Source of the DNA: Methylophaga sp.
GTDB lineage: Bacteria > Pseudomonadota > Gammaproteobacteria > Nitrosococcales > Methylophagaceae
Length of the DNA: 64,000 bases
Direction: 5' to 3'
NCBI GenBank assembly: GCA_030148085.1
Contig: JASBUF010000059.1
Location: forward strand, 18,962 to 82,961
Part shown: positions 15,062 to 25,696 of the stretch, piece after piece
How the letters are laid out: every line of letters begins with the position of its first letter
Numbering within the stretch: position 1 is the stretch's first letter
Notes under the pieces: model-generated
The model's input: only the letters and a program-made list of their open reading frames with translations
Databases searched by the model: none
What the model was told of the DNA's origin: nothing
Made by a program: the position numbers and the translations under genes

Positions 15062-16582
15062 TTAGAAGAAGCCGAGTGGACTTGTGCTGTAGCTGACCAG
15101 CAGGTTTTTGGTTTGTTGGTAGTGTTCCAGTACCATTTTGTGCGTTTCACGACCAACACCGGATTTCTTATAACCACCAAAAGCCGCATGTGCTGGGTAG
15201 GCATGGTAGCAGTTGGTCCAAACACGACCAGCCTGAATACCGCGACCCATGCGATAAGCCAGATTCATATCACGGGTCCAGACACCAGCACCAAGACCAA
15301 ACTCAGTATCATTAGCGATGGCAAGTGCTTCTGCTTCATCTTTGAAGGTTGTCACAGAGACAACTGGGCCAAAGATTTCTTCCTGGAAGATGCGCATCTT
15401 GTTGTGGCCTTTCATCAGCGTAGGCTGAATGTAGTAGCCGCTGTCGAATTCAGCACCCAGTTGTTCAACGGCACCACCCATAAGCAGTTCCGCGCCTTCC
15501 TGTTTACCAATTTCAACGTAACCCAGGATTTTCTCAAATTGCATTTGAGATGCCTGAGCACCAACTTGAACGTCAGTATCCAGGGGGTTACCACGTTTGA
15601 TTTTCTGAGCACGATCCATGACGATTTTGATGAAATCTTCATAGATGCTTTCTTGAATCAGCGCGCGTGAAGGGCAAGTACAGACTTCACCTTGGTTGAA
15701 GAAGGCCAGAACCATGCCCTCAGCTGCCTTGTTAATGAAGTCTTCTTCCTGTTGCATGATGTCTTCGAAGAAGATGTTTGGCGACTTACCACCCAGTTCG
15801 GTGGTAGACGGAATGATGTTTTCTGCCGCACGTTTCATGATGTGCGAGCCGACTGGGGTCGAACCGGTAAAGGCGATTTTAGCGATACGTGTGCTGGAAG
15901 CCAGTGCTTCACCAGCAACACGACCCATACCATTGACGACGTTCAATACACCGCCAGGCAGCAGGTCACCGATGACTTCCATCAATTTAAGAATAGAAAC
16001 TGGTGTTGATTCGGCAGGCTTCATCACGATGCAGTTACCTGCAGCCAAAGCTGGTGCCAGTTTCCAGGCAGCCATCAGCAGTGGGAAGTTCCACGGAATG
16101 ATTTGGCCAACCACACCCAATGGTTCATGGAAGTGGTAAGCGACGGTGTTTTCGTCGATTTCACCCATGGTGCCTTCTTGTGCACGCAAGCAACCTGCAA
16201 AGTAACGGAAGTGATCGGCAGCCAGTGGAATATCAGCATTGAGAGTTTCACGAACGGCTTTACCATTATCCCAGGTTTCTGCCACAGCGAGCATTTCCAG
16301 GTTTTGCTCAATGCGGTCGGCAATTTTCAGCAGGATATTAGAGCGTTGGGCAACCGAAGTACGACCCCAGGCATCTTTGGCGGCATGGGCTGCATCCAGA
16401 GCCAATTCGATGTCTTCTGCGGTTGATTCCGGAATCTCACAGATGACTTCACCTGTAACCGGCGTAATATTATTAAAGTATTGACCTTTAACCGGGGCAA
16501 CCCATTTACCACCGATAAAGTTCTCGTAGCGGGCGTCAAAGTTGACGACGGAACCCTCTGTTCCTGGTTTAGCATAAATCAT
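15062..16582 (-). CDS. NAD-dependent aldehyde dehydrogenase, acetaldehyde type
   Basis: A 506-residue ALDH-family enzyme close in style to AldB/ExaC. Visible catalytic features are PWNFPLLM (Asn165), TELGGKSPN (Glu262) and FNQGEVCTC with the nucleophile Cys301. The opening [18 protein letters not shown] and the ending [13 protein letters not shown] are typical of the bacterial acetaldehyde dehydrogenases that feed acetate to Acs. It is monocistronic, with its own terminator, and is transcribed divergently from an AraC-family gene that is the obvious candidate regulator. The substrate is inferred from sequence style and the neighbouring acs; other short aldehydes are possible. Confidence 0.9.
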   Translation of the reverse strand: MIYAKPGTEGSVVNFDARYENFIGGKWVAPVKGQYFNNITPVTGEVICEIPESTAEDIELALDAAHAAKDAWGRTSVAQRSNILLKIADRIEQNLEMLAVAETWDNGKAVRETLNADIPLAADHFRYFAGCLRAQEGTMGEIDENTVAYHFHEPLGVVGQIIPWNFPLLMAAWKLAPALAAGNCIVMKPAESTPVSILKLMEVIGDLLPGGVLNVVNGMGRVAGEALASSTRIAKIAFTGSTPVGSHIMKRAAENIIPSTTELGGKSPNIFFEDIMQQEEDFINKAAEGMVLAFFNQGEVCTCPSRALIQESIYEDFIKIVMDRAQKIKRGNPLDTDVQVGAQASQMQFEKILGYVEIGKQEGAELLMGGAVEQLGAEFDSGYYIQPTLMKGHNKMRIFQEEIFGPVVSVTTFKDEAEALAIANDTEFGLGAGVWTRDMNLAYRMGRGIQAGRVWTNCYHAYPAHAAFGGYKKSGVGRETHKMVLEHYQQTKNLLVSYSTSPLGFF

Positions 16583-16754
16583 GGTCTTGTCTCTCTCTGT
16601 GCTAATAATTTAATAGTTTTAGGTACTGCCAATCTAATGATTTATATAAGACTGATGATGCAGGATAAATCCCCGGTATAGCAAGCCGCTTGACTGTTAT
16701 TCCCAATTACTTGACTTATAGTCCAGAACAGTTTCACAATTTTGGTACAACACC

Positions 16755-17687
16755 ATGAAAGATGCGACGATGCAGATTGAGAAACTCTCGCTGTCCAAAC
16801 GGCGTGAAAAACGACAATTACTGGTCGAAAACAAACTGAAATTTGCCGGTCCTGAGTCTGAACTCAGTATCTACGATACCTACCGTTCAGCGACTGGGGT
16901 AGGGCTTGCTGCCGATCAATTGCTGTTCTGTGGCATGGTCAGTGGTCGTAAAGTCATGCACCACTTGCCCGAAAAAAGCAGTGAGCTGTTTTTACCTCAT
17001 GAATCGTTTGTTATGCCTCCCGGTGACTATGTTGAGATTGACTTCCCTGATGCCAAGGAAGAGTCGCCTACCACCTGTTTGACAATAGAAATCTCAAAAG
17101 ATCGCATTAATCGTATTTCAGAGCGGATGCGTGATTTGATAGCTCTTGATGCAAGCGCGCATAACTGGGAATACCAGCCTCGGATAATTCATCAGCATCA
17201 CACCACGGATACCCAGCAGTTGTTGGAAAAAATGGTGTCTCTGTATACGCAAAATAATCCTGATAAAGAGATTATGTTGGATTTGAGCGTCACAGAATTG
17301 GTGATCCGCCTGCTACGCGAGCAGGGGCGTGAAGTATTACTGAGTTACAGCCAGAAAGATCCAGAAGCCAGCGGTGTTATAGCGGCTATCCATTATCTTG
17401 AACAGAATTTGACGGTAGCCCTGGATATTGATCAATTGTGTAGAACTGCCTGCATGAGCCGCAGCCGTCTGTATGTTGAGTTCAAAAAACAACTCGGCTG
17501 CACGCCGGGCGAGTTTCATCAGCAACTCAGATTGAAGTCTGCGGCTGAAGCCATCAGTGCTGGTAACAGTGTGACCGATGCCTGTTATAGCTTTGGCTTC
17601 AATGATTTAAGTCACTTCAGCCGACGTTTCACCCGTTTCTTTGGTTGCTCACCAAGCAGCTACCGCCAGAAATTCGGCAACAATTAA
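16755..17687 (+). CDS. AraC family transcriptional regulator
   Basis: A 310-residue protein with an N-terminal cupin-like AraC_N ligand domain (about residues 25-190) and two C-terminal helix-turn-helix motifs (about 205-305, including LDIDQLCRTACMSRSRLYVEFKKQLG and VTDACYSFGFNDLSHFSRRF). The N-terminal type is that found in regulators of alcohol/aldehyde utilisation genes. It is divergent from the aldehyde dehydrogenase across 172 bp, so an aldehyde-responsive activator of that gene is likely. A second in-frame ATG five codons in (16770) is an alternative start. Confidence 0.88.
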   Translation: MKDATMQIEKLSLSKRREKRQLLVENKLKFAGPESELSIYDTYRSATGVGLAADQLLFCGMVSGRKVMHHLPEKSSELFLPHESFVMPPGDYVEIDFPDAKEESPTTCLTIEISKDRINRISERMRDLIALDASAHNWEYQPRIIHQHHTTDTQQLLEKMVSLYTQNNPDKEIMLDLSVTELVIRLLREQGREVLLSYSQKDPEASGVIAAIHYLEQNLTVALDIDQLCRTACMSRSRLYVEFKKQLGCTPGEFHQQLRLKSAAEAISAGNSVTDACYSFGFNDLSHFSRRFTRFFGCSPSSYRQKFGNN

Positions 17688-17775
17688 TCACCATTAACAG
17701 TCCTAAACGTATCGGCAAGCCGCATTGTGGCTGTCATAATGGACGTGCTTTTACCACGTTAACGGGACTGTTTTC

Positions 17776-19515
17776 TTGATAAAAACTGTAGCTATTCGCT
17801 TCTTTTTCCTATTTTTGTTACTGCTCAGTTGCTCACTCAGAGCAGAAGACAGCAAGATTGCTGTATCTGTAGAAGGTGTAGAGAAAGAGATGGCAGAGAC
17901 CTTATTAGTGGGCCTCACCATCGAGCGTCATAAAGACAGCGAACGCTTAAGCCAGCGCTATGTGGAAAAACTACACCAAAGCAGTTTTGATGAATTACGC
18001 AATATGCTGACTGTTTATGGCTTCTACTCTGCCATTATCACAGGCGAATTGACGAGAGACGACGGCTGGCAGGCAAAATACCAGATAGAAACCGGTGAGC
18101 CGGTTCTCATTGAACAGGTGGATTTACAGCTCAAAGGTGACGCAGAAAACGACGAAGAGTTTGAGTCTTTACTTAAGTCTTTTCCATTAGCAGCAGGGCA
18201 GCAACTCAACCATAACGAGTACGAAGACGCGAAGAAATCCATACTGCGTCTGGCTGCTAGTCGTGGCTACTTTGATGGTGAAATGACCCGTTCAGAAGTT
18301 CAGGTATATCCCGATAAAAAATCTGCAACTGTCTATTTATATTACGAATCTGGAATACGGTACCGCTTCGATACCATAACTTATCCAGACACGGTGGTGG
18401 GTGAACGCCTACTAAAAAAGCTTCAACCGATTAATGCTGGTGATGCCTACAGTGACAGTGATGTATTAAGTCTCAGAAACAACATCAGTAACAGCGGTTA
18501 CTTCGATGTTGTTTCAGTCAGGACCTTACGTGAACAACGTGCTGAAGGTCGTGTTCCCCTGCAAATCACGCTGGTAGAAAAGCCAAAACACCTCTACACC
18601 GCAGGTCTGGGTTATGGCACAGATACCGGGGTGAGGCTTGGGCTGGGCTGGGAGAATCGCTACATCAATGATCGCGGCCACCGTCTGCATGCTGATGCCC
18701 GCTTGTCTCAGGTTGAAAACAGTCTATCAGCGGATTATGTGATGCCGTTCTGGAGCGAGACAATCAACAGTATCGGCTTTAATACTGAATTTAAACAACA
18801 GGACACGGATACCAGCGAGAGTCAGTCTTACGCGATCGGCTCTTATTATCAGCGGCAGCGCTTTGGTTGGGATGAAACCGGTTCGATCAAATTATTGCAG
18901 GAAGATTTTGATGTGTCAGATGACAGTGAGTCGGCGTTGTTACTGATACCTGGCATTTCATGGAGCCGGACCTGGGCTGACAACACGCTTTACACCCGGC
19001 ACGGAGGTCGGCTGTCTTTGTCATTATCGGGTGCGTCAGAAAGTTTGCTGTCGGACATCACCTTTGGTCAGGTGACATTACGGGGAAAATACATTCGTAG
19101 TGTCGGGGAGAAGAGTCGCGTTATTACTCGCGCCGCGATTGGTGCGACGGAAGTGAGTGATTTTGAGCAGTTTCCAAGCTCCTTACGCTTCTTTGCCGGC
19201 GGTGATAGCAGCATCCGTGGTTATGACTACCAGTCACTCGGCCCTGAAGGGGATGATGGCGAGGTCGAGGGCGGGCGTTATCTGGCCGTGGGCAGTATCG
19301 AGTACGAAAACATGTTTCTGGGTGACTGGGGCGGGGCGGTATTCACTGACTTTGGTAATGCCTACAACAGCTTTAGTGATCCCATTGAATACAGCGTGGG
19401 TGTTGGTGTGCGTTGGCGTTCCCCAGTGGGCTTAATTCGTGTGGACTTGGCCAAAGGCTTATCTGACACCGGCGAGGGTATTGCCCTGCATATCGTCATA
19501 GGACCTGATTTGTAA
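17776..19515 (+). CDS. tamA: Translocation and assembly module outer-membrane protein TamA
   Basis: A 579-residue Omp85-family protein. A signal peptide (about residues 1-22, cut at LRA-E) is followed by three POTRA domains (to about residue 270). A 16-strand barrel follows, with the L6 motif SIRGYDYQSLGP (the Omp85 RGY signature) and a C-terminal aromatic-free end GPDL. It works with the inner-membrane protein TamB in moving autotransporters and, more generally, phospholipids across the periplasm. Start is TTG at 17776; no better ATG fits the signal peptide. The stop overlaps tamB by one nucleotide. Confidence 0.95.
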   Translation: MIKTVAIRFFFLFLLLLSCSLRAEDSKIAVSVEGVEKEMAETLLVGLTIERHKDSERLSQRYVEKLHQSSFDELRNMLTVYGFYSAIITGELTRDDGWQAKYQIETGEPVLIEQVDLQLKGDAENDEEFESLLKSFPLAAGQQLNHNEYEDAKKSILRLAASRGYFDGEMTRSEVQVYPDKKSATVYLYYESGIRYRFDTITYPDTVVGERLLKKLQPINAGDAYSDSDVLSLRNNISNSGYFDVVSVRTLREQRAEGRVPLQITLVEKPKHLYTAGLGYGTDTGVRLGLGWENRYINDRGHRLHADARLSQVENSLSADYVMPFWSETINSIGFNTEFKQQDTDTSESQSYAIGSYYQRQRFGWDETGSIKLLQEDFDVSDDSESALLLIPGISWSRTWADNTLYTRHGGRLSLSLSGASESLLSDITFGQVTLRGKYIRSVGEKSRVITRAAIGATEVSDFEQFPSSLRFFAGGDSSIRGYDYQSLGPEGDDGEVEGGRYLAVGSIEYENMFLGDWGGAVFTDFGNAYNSFSDPIEYSVGVGVRWRSPVGLIRVDLAKGLSDTGEGIALHIVIGPDL

Positions 19516-22500
19516 TGCGTAAAGGACTACTCTTTGTTGCCATTAGTTTAGTAATGGTACTGGTTGGCCTGGCTTGGCTAGTGACAACATCATCAGGACT
19601 ACGGACAGGTGTTTCTCTGGCTCAACGGTTTGTGCCAGCGCTGACTATTGAGCAGGTTGAGGGACGCGTAATAGGCCCTTTATCGCTGAAAAACCTTCAA
19701 TACAAGACTGAACCAGAACTGAGCGTTGCCATTGAACAGATACAACTGGATTGGTCGCCATCAGCCTTACTGACCGCAAAACTGCAGATTGCACAGTTGC
19801 ACATTGATGGTGTGACGATTGCCAGCCACACCGAACAAGAATCGGCAGTGACAGAAACAACACTACCGGAGATTAGCCTGCCTGTTGCAGTTGAACTCGC
19901 TGACTTCCAGCTAAACAATGTCCAGTTGATTGATAGCGAAGGGCAGAACTCCATTGTGATTGATAGCCTCTCTACTGCATTAAAAGCCGATCGTAATCAA
20001 TTGATTATTCAATCCATTGTGCTTGAGCGACCAGATGTGACAGCTTCGCTGTCGGGCGATATCACCATGAAAGGTGCCTATCCGGTTGCTTTAGACTATG
20101 AGCTCAGTCTGAAACAGATCTTGGCTGAACCACTTCAGCTGCAAGGTGCTGTCAGTGGTGATATGGATAAGCTGCACATTCGTCAGCAAACAATGGCAAC
20201 GGTGGCATCAACTCAGCAGTTAGACGTACAAGATGTGCTGAAAGAATTACGCTGGTCACTGAACGTCGAGGCAGAACAAGTGGATCTGGCTGCTATTGTG
20301 CCTGAGCAAGCGACACGTTTTGAAGCGATTCAGCTCAAAGCAAACGGGAGCCTGAATGCACTTTCCGCACATTTGAGCACTAATGTGCAGCAGCCCGATT
20401 TGCCATTGATGGCGATTACCGCAGATATCGATAGTAGCGATCTGAAAAACTGGCGTGTTGATGCTAAGGCGACACATGATCAGGCCGTTTTGTCGCTGGC
20501 AGGGGTAGTTGGTACGGCAAACCCTGAGCCACAGTTCGATCTGCAGGCAAGTTGGCAAAACCTCAGTTGGCCACTTGATGTGGAAAGTCCCGAGTTTGGC
20601 AGTCCGGAAGGCACATTAGTGTTGATAGGCACGGCAACTGACTACAAAGCGCATCTGGCAACTACATTGAACTGGATGCATGAGTCATTGCAACTTCAAA
20701 CAAGCACGCATGGCACCAGTTCCACGCTTAGTGTTGACGCATTAACGCTGAACGGTTTTGGCGGTGTTGTGAATGCTGACGGTAAGCTCGACTGGGCGGC
20801 GAGGCCTCTGCAATATCAGGTTAATGCTAATTGGCAGGATATTGTCTTGCCTCCGTCATTGTCTGGCAAGGCTATCGCGCTGCAAGAAGGGCAGATTGAG
20901 TTGGATGGCAATCCGGATCAGCTCAGCCTGACAACAAAAACAGCGTTGACCATAGATGGTGTTAATTCCACGCTTGAGGTTAATGGCCATGGAGAAACAA
21001 GCACTGGCTTTGAACAGGCTGACGTCATGATTGGCCTTGCGGATGGTACGGTCAGCTATAACGGTCCTATACGTTGGGCCGGTGATAGCTTGCTGGAAGG
21101 CAAGTTGCTCGTGAAAGAGCTCAATCCAGGTGCTTTATTACAGGGCTGGCCCGGTAATTTATCCGGCCAGAGCGCTATCAACGTCAGCAAGGTTGACTCA
21201 GCAATACAGGTCACTGCTAATGACATTGCCATTCGCGGTCAACTACGACAGCGCCCCTTAAGTTTGGCTGGCTCGGTCAGTTATAGGGATGCTTTGATTG
21301 ATATCAACCAGCTGGAATTGAAATCTGGCCAATCCAGACTAACGGCTGATGGGGAGTTACAGGACGATAAGCTGGCGTTTATCTGGTCATTAAATTCACC
21401 GGATTTACAGGATTTTTATCCTGATATCAGTGGCTCTATGATGGCGAGCGGTGATCTTGCCGGCACGCTGAAGCAGCCTTTGATCAATGCAGATGTGCAG
21501 GCAGAGTCACTGAACTATCAGGAGTTCAAAGTTGCAAAATTAGCCACACAGGCAAAATTCCATCTACAAGACAATGCGCAAATATCGGCCAATGTTCAGC
21601 TTGAGAAAATTCAGTCACCACAGCTCACGGCGGATAGCTTGGACCTGACAGTAGAAGGGAGTCAGCAAGCACATGATATAGCGTTGGTGCTGAATTCTGC
21701 GCCTATCCAGCTAGCACTCAAAGCCGATGGTCGATTGAGCGAAGACTACAGCTGGCAAGGTAAATTTCAGCAGTTTGATTTTGAAAATGCCAAGGCCGGT
21801 AGTTGGACGCTGACGGAAAAAGGCGTTATCAGTCTGAGTCAGAGTCAGCAAACACTGCCGCGCCACTGTTGGTCTTCCAGCAACGGTCAGATATGTCTGG
21901 AAGCAGAACAGGCTGAAGGGGAGTGGCAGACCAATGGTGAGTTTGCCCAGTTACCGTTAAGCCTGTTTGAAGGCTTTGTGGTCGAACTGGAGCAGTTAAC
22001 GGGGTCATTACGCGGTAAGTTTAACCTGGCTTCAACTAAGGATTCAGTTATCCGAGGTAACGGTGATGTTTATCTGGACGATGCCAGTCTGCAGCTCAAT
22101 CAGTCTGCGTTAAACCAGAAACAGCCACTACAACTCAATAATGTTTCCCTCAGCTACCTGTTGGATGAAACGAAAACAACGGCGATGTTTCACCTTGAAC
22201 CTGCTCTGGATGGCGTCTCTGCTATTGATGCCAGTATTGATACCGTTGCATTGCAGCAGTTGATTAGTAATCCGGAACAGGCATCGCTGAAAGGTCAAAT
22301 CACTACGGCAGTCAAAGATTTGTCTGTACTGGAATTGTCCCACCCGGCTTTTGATGATGTGAAAGGCCAGCTTGATATTAATCTGGGCCTCAGTGGTACG
22401 GTAGCGCAGCCGGAAATTGATGGGCTTGCCACGCTTCAACAAGGTCAGGTAGCCGTGGTAGATGCCGGCATTATTCTGAAAGAGATTCAGGCCAAGGTCA

Positions 22501-23552
22501 CAGGTAATCTCGATCAGGTTGATTTTGATCTGCAGGCACGTTCCGGCGAGGGCGTTTTGACCGGGGAAGGTCAGTTTCGTCTGACCGAACAAAGCTGGGA
22601 ACTGGCGACCAGCATTAAGGGCCGTCAGCTTGAGGTGATGAACACGCCGGAAGCCTTGGTTATCGCTGAACCGGATCTCAACATCAGCATCACACCAACA
22701 TTAACCTTGGTAAAAGGCAAGGTGCATATCCCGCAAGCCGAGCTGGAACCTGCCGAATTCAACACTGCTGTCAGCCCCAGTCGTGATGTTGTGGTGGTGA
22801 CTGATACACCGGAGAGTCAGCCTGATGCTGTCACTAAAGTCGATGTTACGGTCAGTCTCGGGGATAAGGTCAAACTTCAGGCAATGGGCTTTCAGGGACG
22901 GCTGACTGGCGATTTACGTGTGTTTGGTAAAACCAGCGATATTTTGCTGGCCAATGGTGAGATTAAGATTAAAGACGGTACTTATCTGGCGTATGGTCAA
23001 TTGCTGCATGTGGACGATGGCAGCATCCGTTTTGCCGGCGGTGCGATTGATAATCCGGAATTGGATATCAAGGCGGTGCGTAAAGGCAAAGACTATCAGG
23101 CAGGTCTCCATATTCAGGGCCTTGCCTCAGCGCCACAGGCGAATCTGTTTTCCTCCCCCGACATGAGCCAAGACGATGTGTTGTCCTATATTTTGCTAGG
23201 CAAACCATTGGCGCAGGCTAGTGCGACGGATGCGGCGATTTTAGCCTCTGCCGCAACAGGCATGGGCTTACAGAATGGGGCGATGCTTGGCGACCAGATT
23301 GCCAGTACCTTTGGTCTGGATGAGTTCAGTATTGGTGGTGACAGCGCTGAAAATGCCGCGCTACAGGTGGGTAAATACCTGTCACCAAAGCTATACCTGA
23401 GCTACGGCATCGGGGTATTTGAATCAGTTAGTACTGTTGAACTGCGCTATGAATTGAGCAAGATTTGGGCATTAAAGGCCGAGTCGGGTACAGAGAGTGG
23501 GGTTGATCTGCTCTATACCTACGAACGCGGCAAGCCGGAAGACAGACAATAA
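19515..23552 (+). CDS. tamB: Translocation and assembly module inner-membrane protein TamB
   Basis: A 1345-residue protein (E. coli TamB 1259) with one N-terminal transmembrane anchor (about 5-25). A very long repetitive beta region forms the periplasm-spanning groove, and the C-terminal TamB (DUF490) domain (about 1000-1345) includes KDGTYLAYGQLLHVDDGSIRF and DVLSYILLGKPL. TamB bridges the inner membrane to TamA and is thought to conduct phospholipids. The gene shares one base with tamA and ends in a strong terminator, so it is a two-gene operon. Confidence 0.95.
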   Translation: MRKGLLFVAISLVMVLVGLAWLVTTSSGLRTGVSLAQRFVPALTIEQVEGRVIGPLSLKNLQYKTEPELSVAIEQIQLDWSPSALLTAKLQIAQLHIDGVTIASHTEQESAVTETTLPEISLPVAVELADFQLNNVQLIDSEGQNSIVIDSLSTALKADRNQLIIQSIVLERPDVTASLSGDITMKGAYPVALDYELSLKQILAEPLQLQGAVSGDMDKLHIRQQTMATVASTQQLDVQDVLKELRWSLNVEAEQVDLAAIVPEQATRFEAIQLKANGSLNALSAHLSTNVQQPDLPLMAITADIDSSDLKNWRVDAKATHDQAVLSLAGVVGTANPEPQFDLQASWQNLSWPLDVESPEFGSPEGTLVLIGTATDYKAHLATTLNWMHESLQLQTSTHGTSSTLSVDALTLNGFGGVVNADGKLDWAARPLQYQVNANWQDIVLPPSLSGKAIALQEGQIELDGNPDQLSLTTKTALTIDGVNSTLEVNGHGETSTGFEQADVMIGLADGTVSYNGPIRWAGDSLLEGKLLVKELNPGALLQGWPGNLSGQSAINVSKVDSAIQVTANDIAIRGQLRQRPLSLAGSVSYRDALIDINQLELKSGQSRLTADGELQDDKLAFIWSLNSPDLQDFYPDISGSMMASGDLAGTLKQPLINADVQAESLNYQEFKVAKLATQAKFHLQDNAQISANVQLEKIQSPQLTADSLDLTVEGSQQAHDIALVLNSAPIQLALKADGRLSEDYSWQGKFQQFDFENAKAGSWTLTEKGVISLSQSQQTLPRHCWSSSNGQICLEAEQAEGEWQTNGEFAQLPLSLFEGFVVELEQLTGSLRGKFNLASTKDSVIRGNGDVYLDDASLQLNQSALNQKQPLQLNNVSLSYLLDETKTTAMFHLEPALDGVSAIDASIDTVALQQLISNPEQASLKGQITTAVKDLSVLELSHPAFDDVKGQLDINLGLSGTVAQPEIDGLATLQQGQVAVVDAGIILKEIQAKVTGNLDQVDFDLQARSGEGVLTGEGQFRLTEQSWELATSIKGRQLEVMNTPEALVIAEPDLNISITPTLTLVKGKVHIPQAELEPAEFNTAVSPSRDVVVVTDTPESQPDAVTKVDVTVSLGDKVKLQAMGFQGRLTGDLRVFGKTSDILLANGEIKIKDGTYLAYGQLLHVDDGSIRFAGGAIDNPELDIKAVRKGKDYQAGLHIQGLASAPQANLFSSPDMSQDDVLSYILLGKPLAQASATDAAILASAATGMGLQNGAMLGDQIASTFGLDEFSIGGDSAENAALQVGKYLSPKLYLSYGIGVFESVSTVELRYELSKIWALKAESGTESGVDLLYTYERGKPEDRQ

Positions 23553-23580
23553 AAAAGCCCTGCGTTGGCAGGGCTTTTTT
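23551..23580 (+). terminator. Terminator after tamB
   Basis: A perfect stem AAAAAAGCCCTGC / GCAGGGCTTTTTT with a GTTG loop begins within the tamB stop codon. It is symmetrical enough to work on both strands. Confidence 0.9.
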
Positions 23581-23645
23581 ATGATGCGTATGAGGTTCTA
23601 AAGCAGCCAAGAGCTTACTTCTAAACGTCTGCCTCAGTTGGGCAT

Positions 23646-24068
23646 TTAAACGCGGTTTTTCTCTCTGATCTCATCCAACGTTTTGCAGTCAATGCAAAGT
23701 GTTGCAGTTGGACGGGCTTCGAGACGGCGGATGCCAATTTCAGTACCGCATGATTCACAGAAACCGTAATCGCCTTTTTCCAGATCGACCAAAGACTCAT
23801 CGATTTTCTTGATCAGCTTACGTTCACGATCGCGGGTACGTAATTCCAGCGTAAATTCTTCTTCCTGGGTAGCGCGATCATTCGGATCGGGGAAGTTAGC
23901 CGCTTCGTCCTGCATGTGGTGAACAGTACGGTCAACTTCTTCACGTAATTGCGCTCTCCATGTCATAAGAATATGACGGAAGTGCTCAATCTGAGCATCG
24001 TTCATATATTCTTCGCCATCTTTCTCCTGATACGGAGTGAATCTAGCGTCGACTTGAGTGTTCTCCAT
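23646..24068 (-). CDS. dksA: RNA polymerase-binding transcription factor DksA
   Basis: A 140-residue protein with the DksA plan: a coiled coil (about 25-105) with the tip [12 protein letters not shown], then a four-cysteine zinc finger CESCGTEIG...CIDC. The acidic tip residues of DksA are present as D-P-N-D. It binds the secondary channel of RNA polymerase and, with ppGpp, adjusts stable RNA and amino-acid gene transcription. All four cysteines are kept, so this is the zinc form rather than the zinc-free paralogue. It is a single gene with its own promoter. Confidence 0.95.
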   Translation of the reverse strand: MENTQVDARFTPYQEKDGEEYMNDAQIEHFRHILMTWRAQLREEVDRTVHHMQDEAANFPDPNDRATQEEEFTLELRTRDRERKLIKKIDESLVDLEKGDYGFCESCGTEIGIRRLEARPTATLCIDCKTLDEIREKNRV

Positions 24069-24103
24069 GTTGAAACCTCATACTTTCCAAAACCAAGGGC
24101 GAA

Positions 24104-24132
24104 TCTATACCAGAACGCCCCTACATGTGCAA
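24104..24132 (-). promoter_or_regulatory. Candidate dksA promoter
   Basis: On the minus strand TTGCAC (24127-24132), 17 bp and TATAGA (24104-24109) lie about 35 bp before the dksA ATG. Confidence 0.5.
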
Positions 24133-24338
24133 AACTAAAATTACATTCTAGCCCATTTTAAACAGTAAAAACGCCAAATGAAGCAATTAAATGCGGTTAT
24201 TTACGATGTTGGAATTCAGTCTGCTGATTCGGCGGCAGCTGAGGATAGTTTCTCATCAATCGCGCATTCAAAATAGACAGTGATGACAGCAAGAGCGCCT
24301 AGTCGATAGCCTGTGTCAGCAATGAATCAATCCGGCTT

Positions 24339-24366
24339 TTGACAGTGCTGATAATTACGCTAAATT
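24339..24366 (+). promoter_or_regulatory. Candidate promoter of the aminotransferase gene
   Basis: A perfect TTGACA (24339-24344), a 16-bp spacer and TAAATT (24361-24366), giving a leader of about 100 nt before the ATG with its AAGGAG ribosome-binding site. Confidence 0.45.
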
Positions 24367-24474
24367 TATGGCAGATAAATGCGGCAGAATGGCATGCTGT
24401 TGAAGACTCACAGGGTGTGCTTTGCACTGTTACTGTTCTGTCTCGTACGTGGGTTCAGACTTTGAAGGAGATTC

Positions 24475-25653
24475 ATGAGTAAGCAGATTACTCGTCGTGC
24501 AAATGCGATTTCACCATTTCATGTTATGGATATTCTGGCGCAGGCCAAAGCGCTGCAGGCGCAGGGTCGAGATATTATTCATATGGAAGTGGGTGAACCG
24601 GACTTTGATACCGCTGCACCTATCATCGACGCTGGCATTCAGGCATTAAAACAAGCCAAAACACATTACACTCCGGCGCTGGGTCTGCCTGAACTGCGTC
24701 AGGCTATAGCGGACTGGTATCAGACTTATTACAAGGTCAATGTCTCGGCTAAGCGAGTCGTTGTGACGCCGGGCGCTTCAGGTGCTCTATTACTGGTCAT
24801 GGGGGCCTTGCTGGAAAAGGAGCAGAAAGTCATGCTCGCTGATCCCGGCTACCCTTGTAACCGCCACTTCGCTCGCTTTGTAGAAGGGCAGGTCAATGCC
24901 GTTCCTGTGGGTGCTGAACAGAACTATCAGTTAAGCCCAGATGATATAGCCAGCTATTGGGATGATGAAACCCGCATCGCTTTGCTGGCTTCACCATCGA
25001 ACCCAACTGGCACTGTACTCAATGAAGCTGAGCTCAGGGCTTTGTCGACGGCAGTAAAACAACGTCAGGGTACCTTGGTTGTTGATGAAATCTATCACGG
25101 TCTGACCTACGACAATTTTCACGCTCCGACAGCACTGGCAGTGGATAACGAAGCCTTTGTTATAAATAGTTTTTCCAAGTTCTTTGGTATGACCGGCTGG
25201 CGACTTGGCTGGTTGATTGTGCCGGAAGCATACATTGATGTGATGGATAAACTGGCACAGAACCTCTACCTGGCTGCACCGACAATGTCGCAATATGCCG
25301 CGCTTGCCGCATTTGAACCGCAGACCTTGGCGATTCTCGAACAACGCAGACAGATATTGGAACAGCGCCGTAATGCTTTATTACCTGCATTGCAGGACTT
25401 GGGCTTTCACATACCGGTCACGCCGCGAGGGGCATTTTATCTTTATGCCGACTGCTCAGCGTTTCTGAGTGATGCACTGCCTGACAGTATGGCCTTGTCC
25501 CGTTATCTGTTGAATGAAGCCGGTGTGGCGATTACGCCAGGGCTCGATTTCGGTGAGTTTGAAGCGAAAAAACACTGTCGTTTCGCCTACACGACCGATG
25601 AAGAACGGTTATTAGAAGCCGTTAATAGAATTTCTAAGGCATTGAAGATATAA
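24475..25653 (+). CDS. PLP-dependent class I/II aminotransferase
   Basis: A 392-residue fold-type I aminotransferase. The PLP lysine is in NSFSKFFGMTGWRLGW (Lys235). The aspartate for the pyridine nitrogen is in SPSNPTGT...VVDEIYHG, and the substrate-carboxylate arginine is in the C-terminal CRFAYTT. This matches the subfamily near AspC/AlaC-type enzymes that use aspartate, alanine or aromatic acids; the specific substrate cannot be decided. A strong Shine-Dalgarno (GAAGGAG) precedes the ATG. It stands alone after the dksA divergent region; the small membrane gene 43 bp downstream may be co-transcribed. Confidence 0.88.
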   Translation: MSKQITRRANAISPFHVMDILAQAKALQAQGRDIIHMEVGEPDFDTAAPIIDAGIQALKQAKTHYTPALGLPELRQAIADWYQTYYKVNVSAKRVVVTPGASGALLLVMGALLEKEQKVMLADPGYPCNRHFARFVEGQVNAVPVGAEQNYQLSPDDIASYWDDETRIALLASPSNPTGTVLNEAELRALSTAVKQRQGTLVVDEIYHGLTYDNFHAPTALAVDNEAFVINSFSKFFGMTGWRLGWLIVPEAYIDVMDKLAQNLYLAAPTMSQYAALAAFEPQTLAILEQRRQILEQRRNALLPALQDLGFHIPVTPRGAFYLYADCSAFLSDALPDSMALSRYLLNEAGVAITPGLDFGEFEAKKHCRFAYTTDEERLLEAVNRISKALKI

Positions 25654-25696
25654 ATCTAGCGCGTAGAAAAATTGAATAACTAGTCACGGGATAAGA

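Larger units (their letters stand above)
24069..24474. other. Divergent intergenic region between dksA and an aminotransferase gene
   Basis: About 400 bp without a supported gene. It holds a promoter for each flanking gene. A 32-codon frame at 24178-24276 has no ribosome-binding site and is not counted. I see no other structured element. Confidence 0.5.

Noticed and set aside
14201..15670. Long open frames (210 and 249 codons) on the plus strand opposite acs and the aldehyde dehydrogenase
   Set aside because: They are antisense shadows of two well-supported enzymes; their translations are low-complexity and lack start signals.
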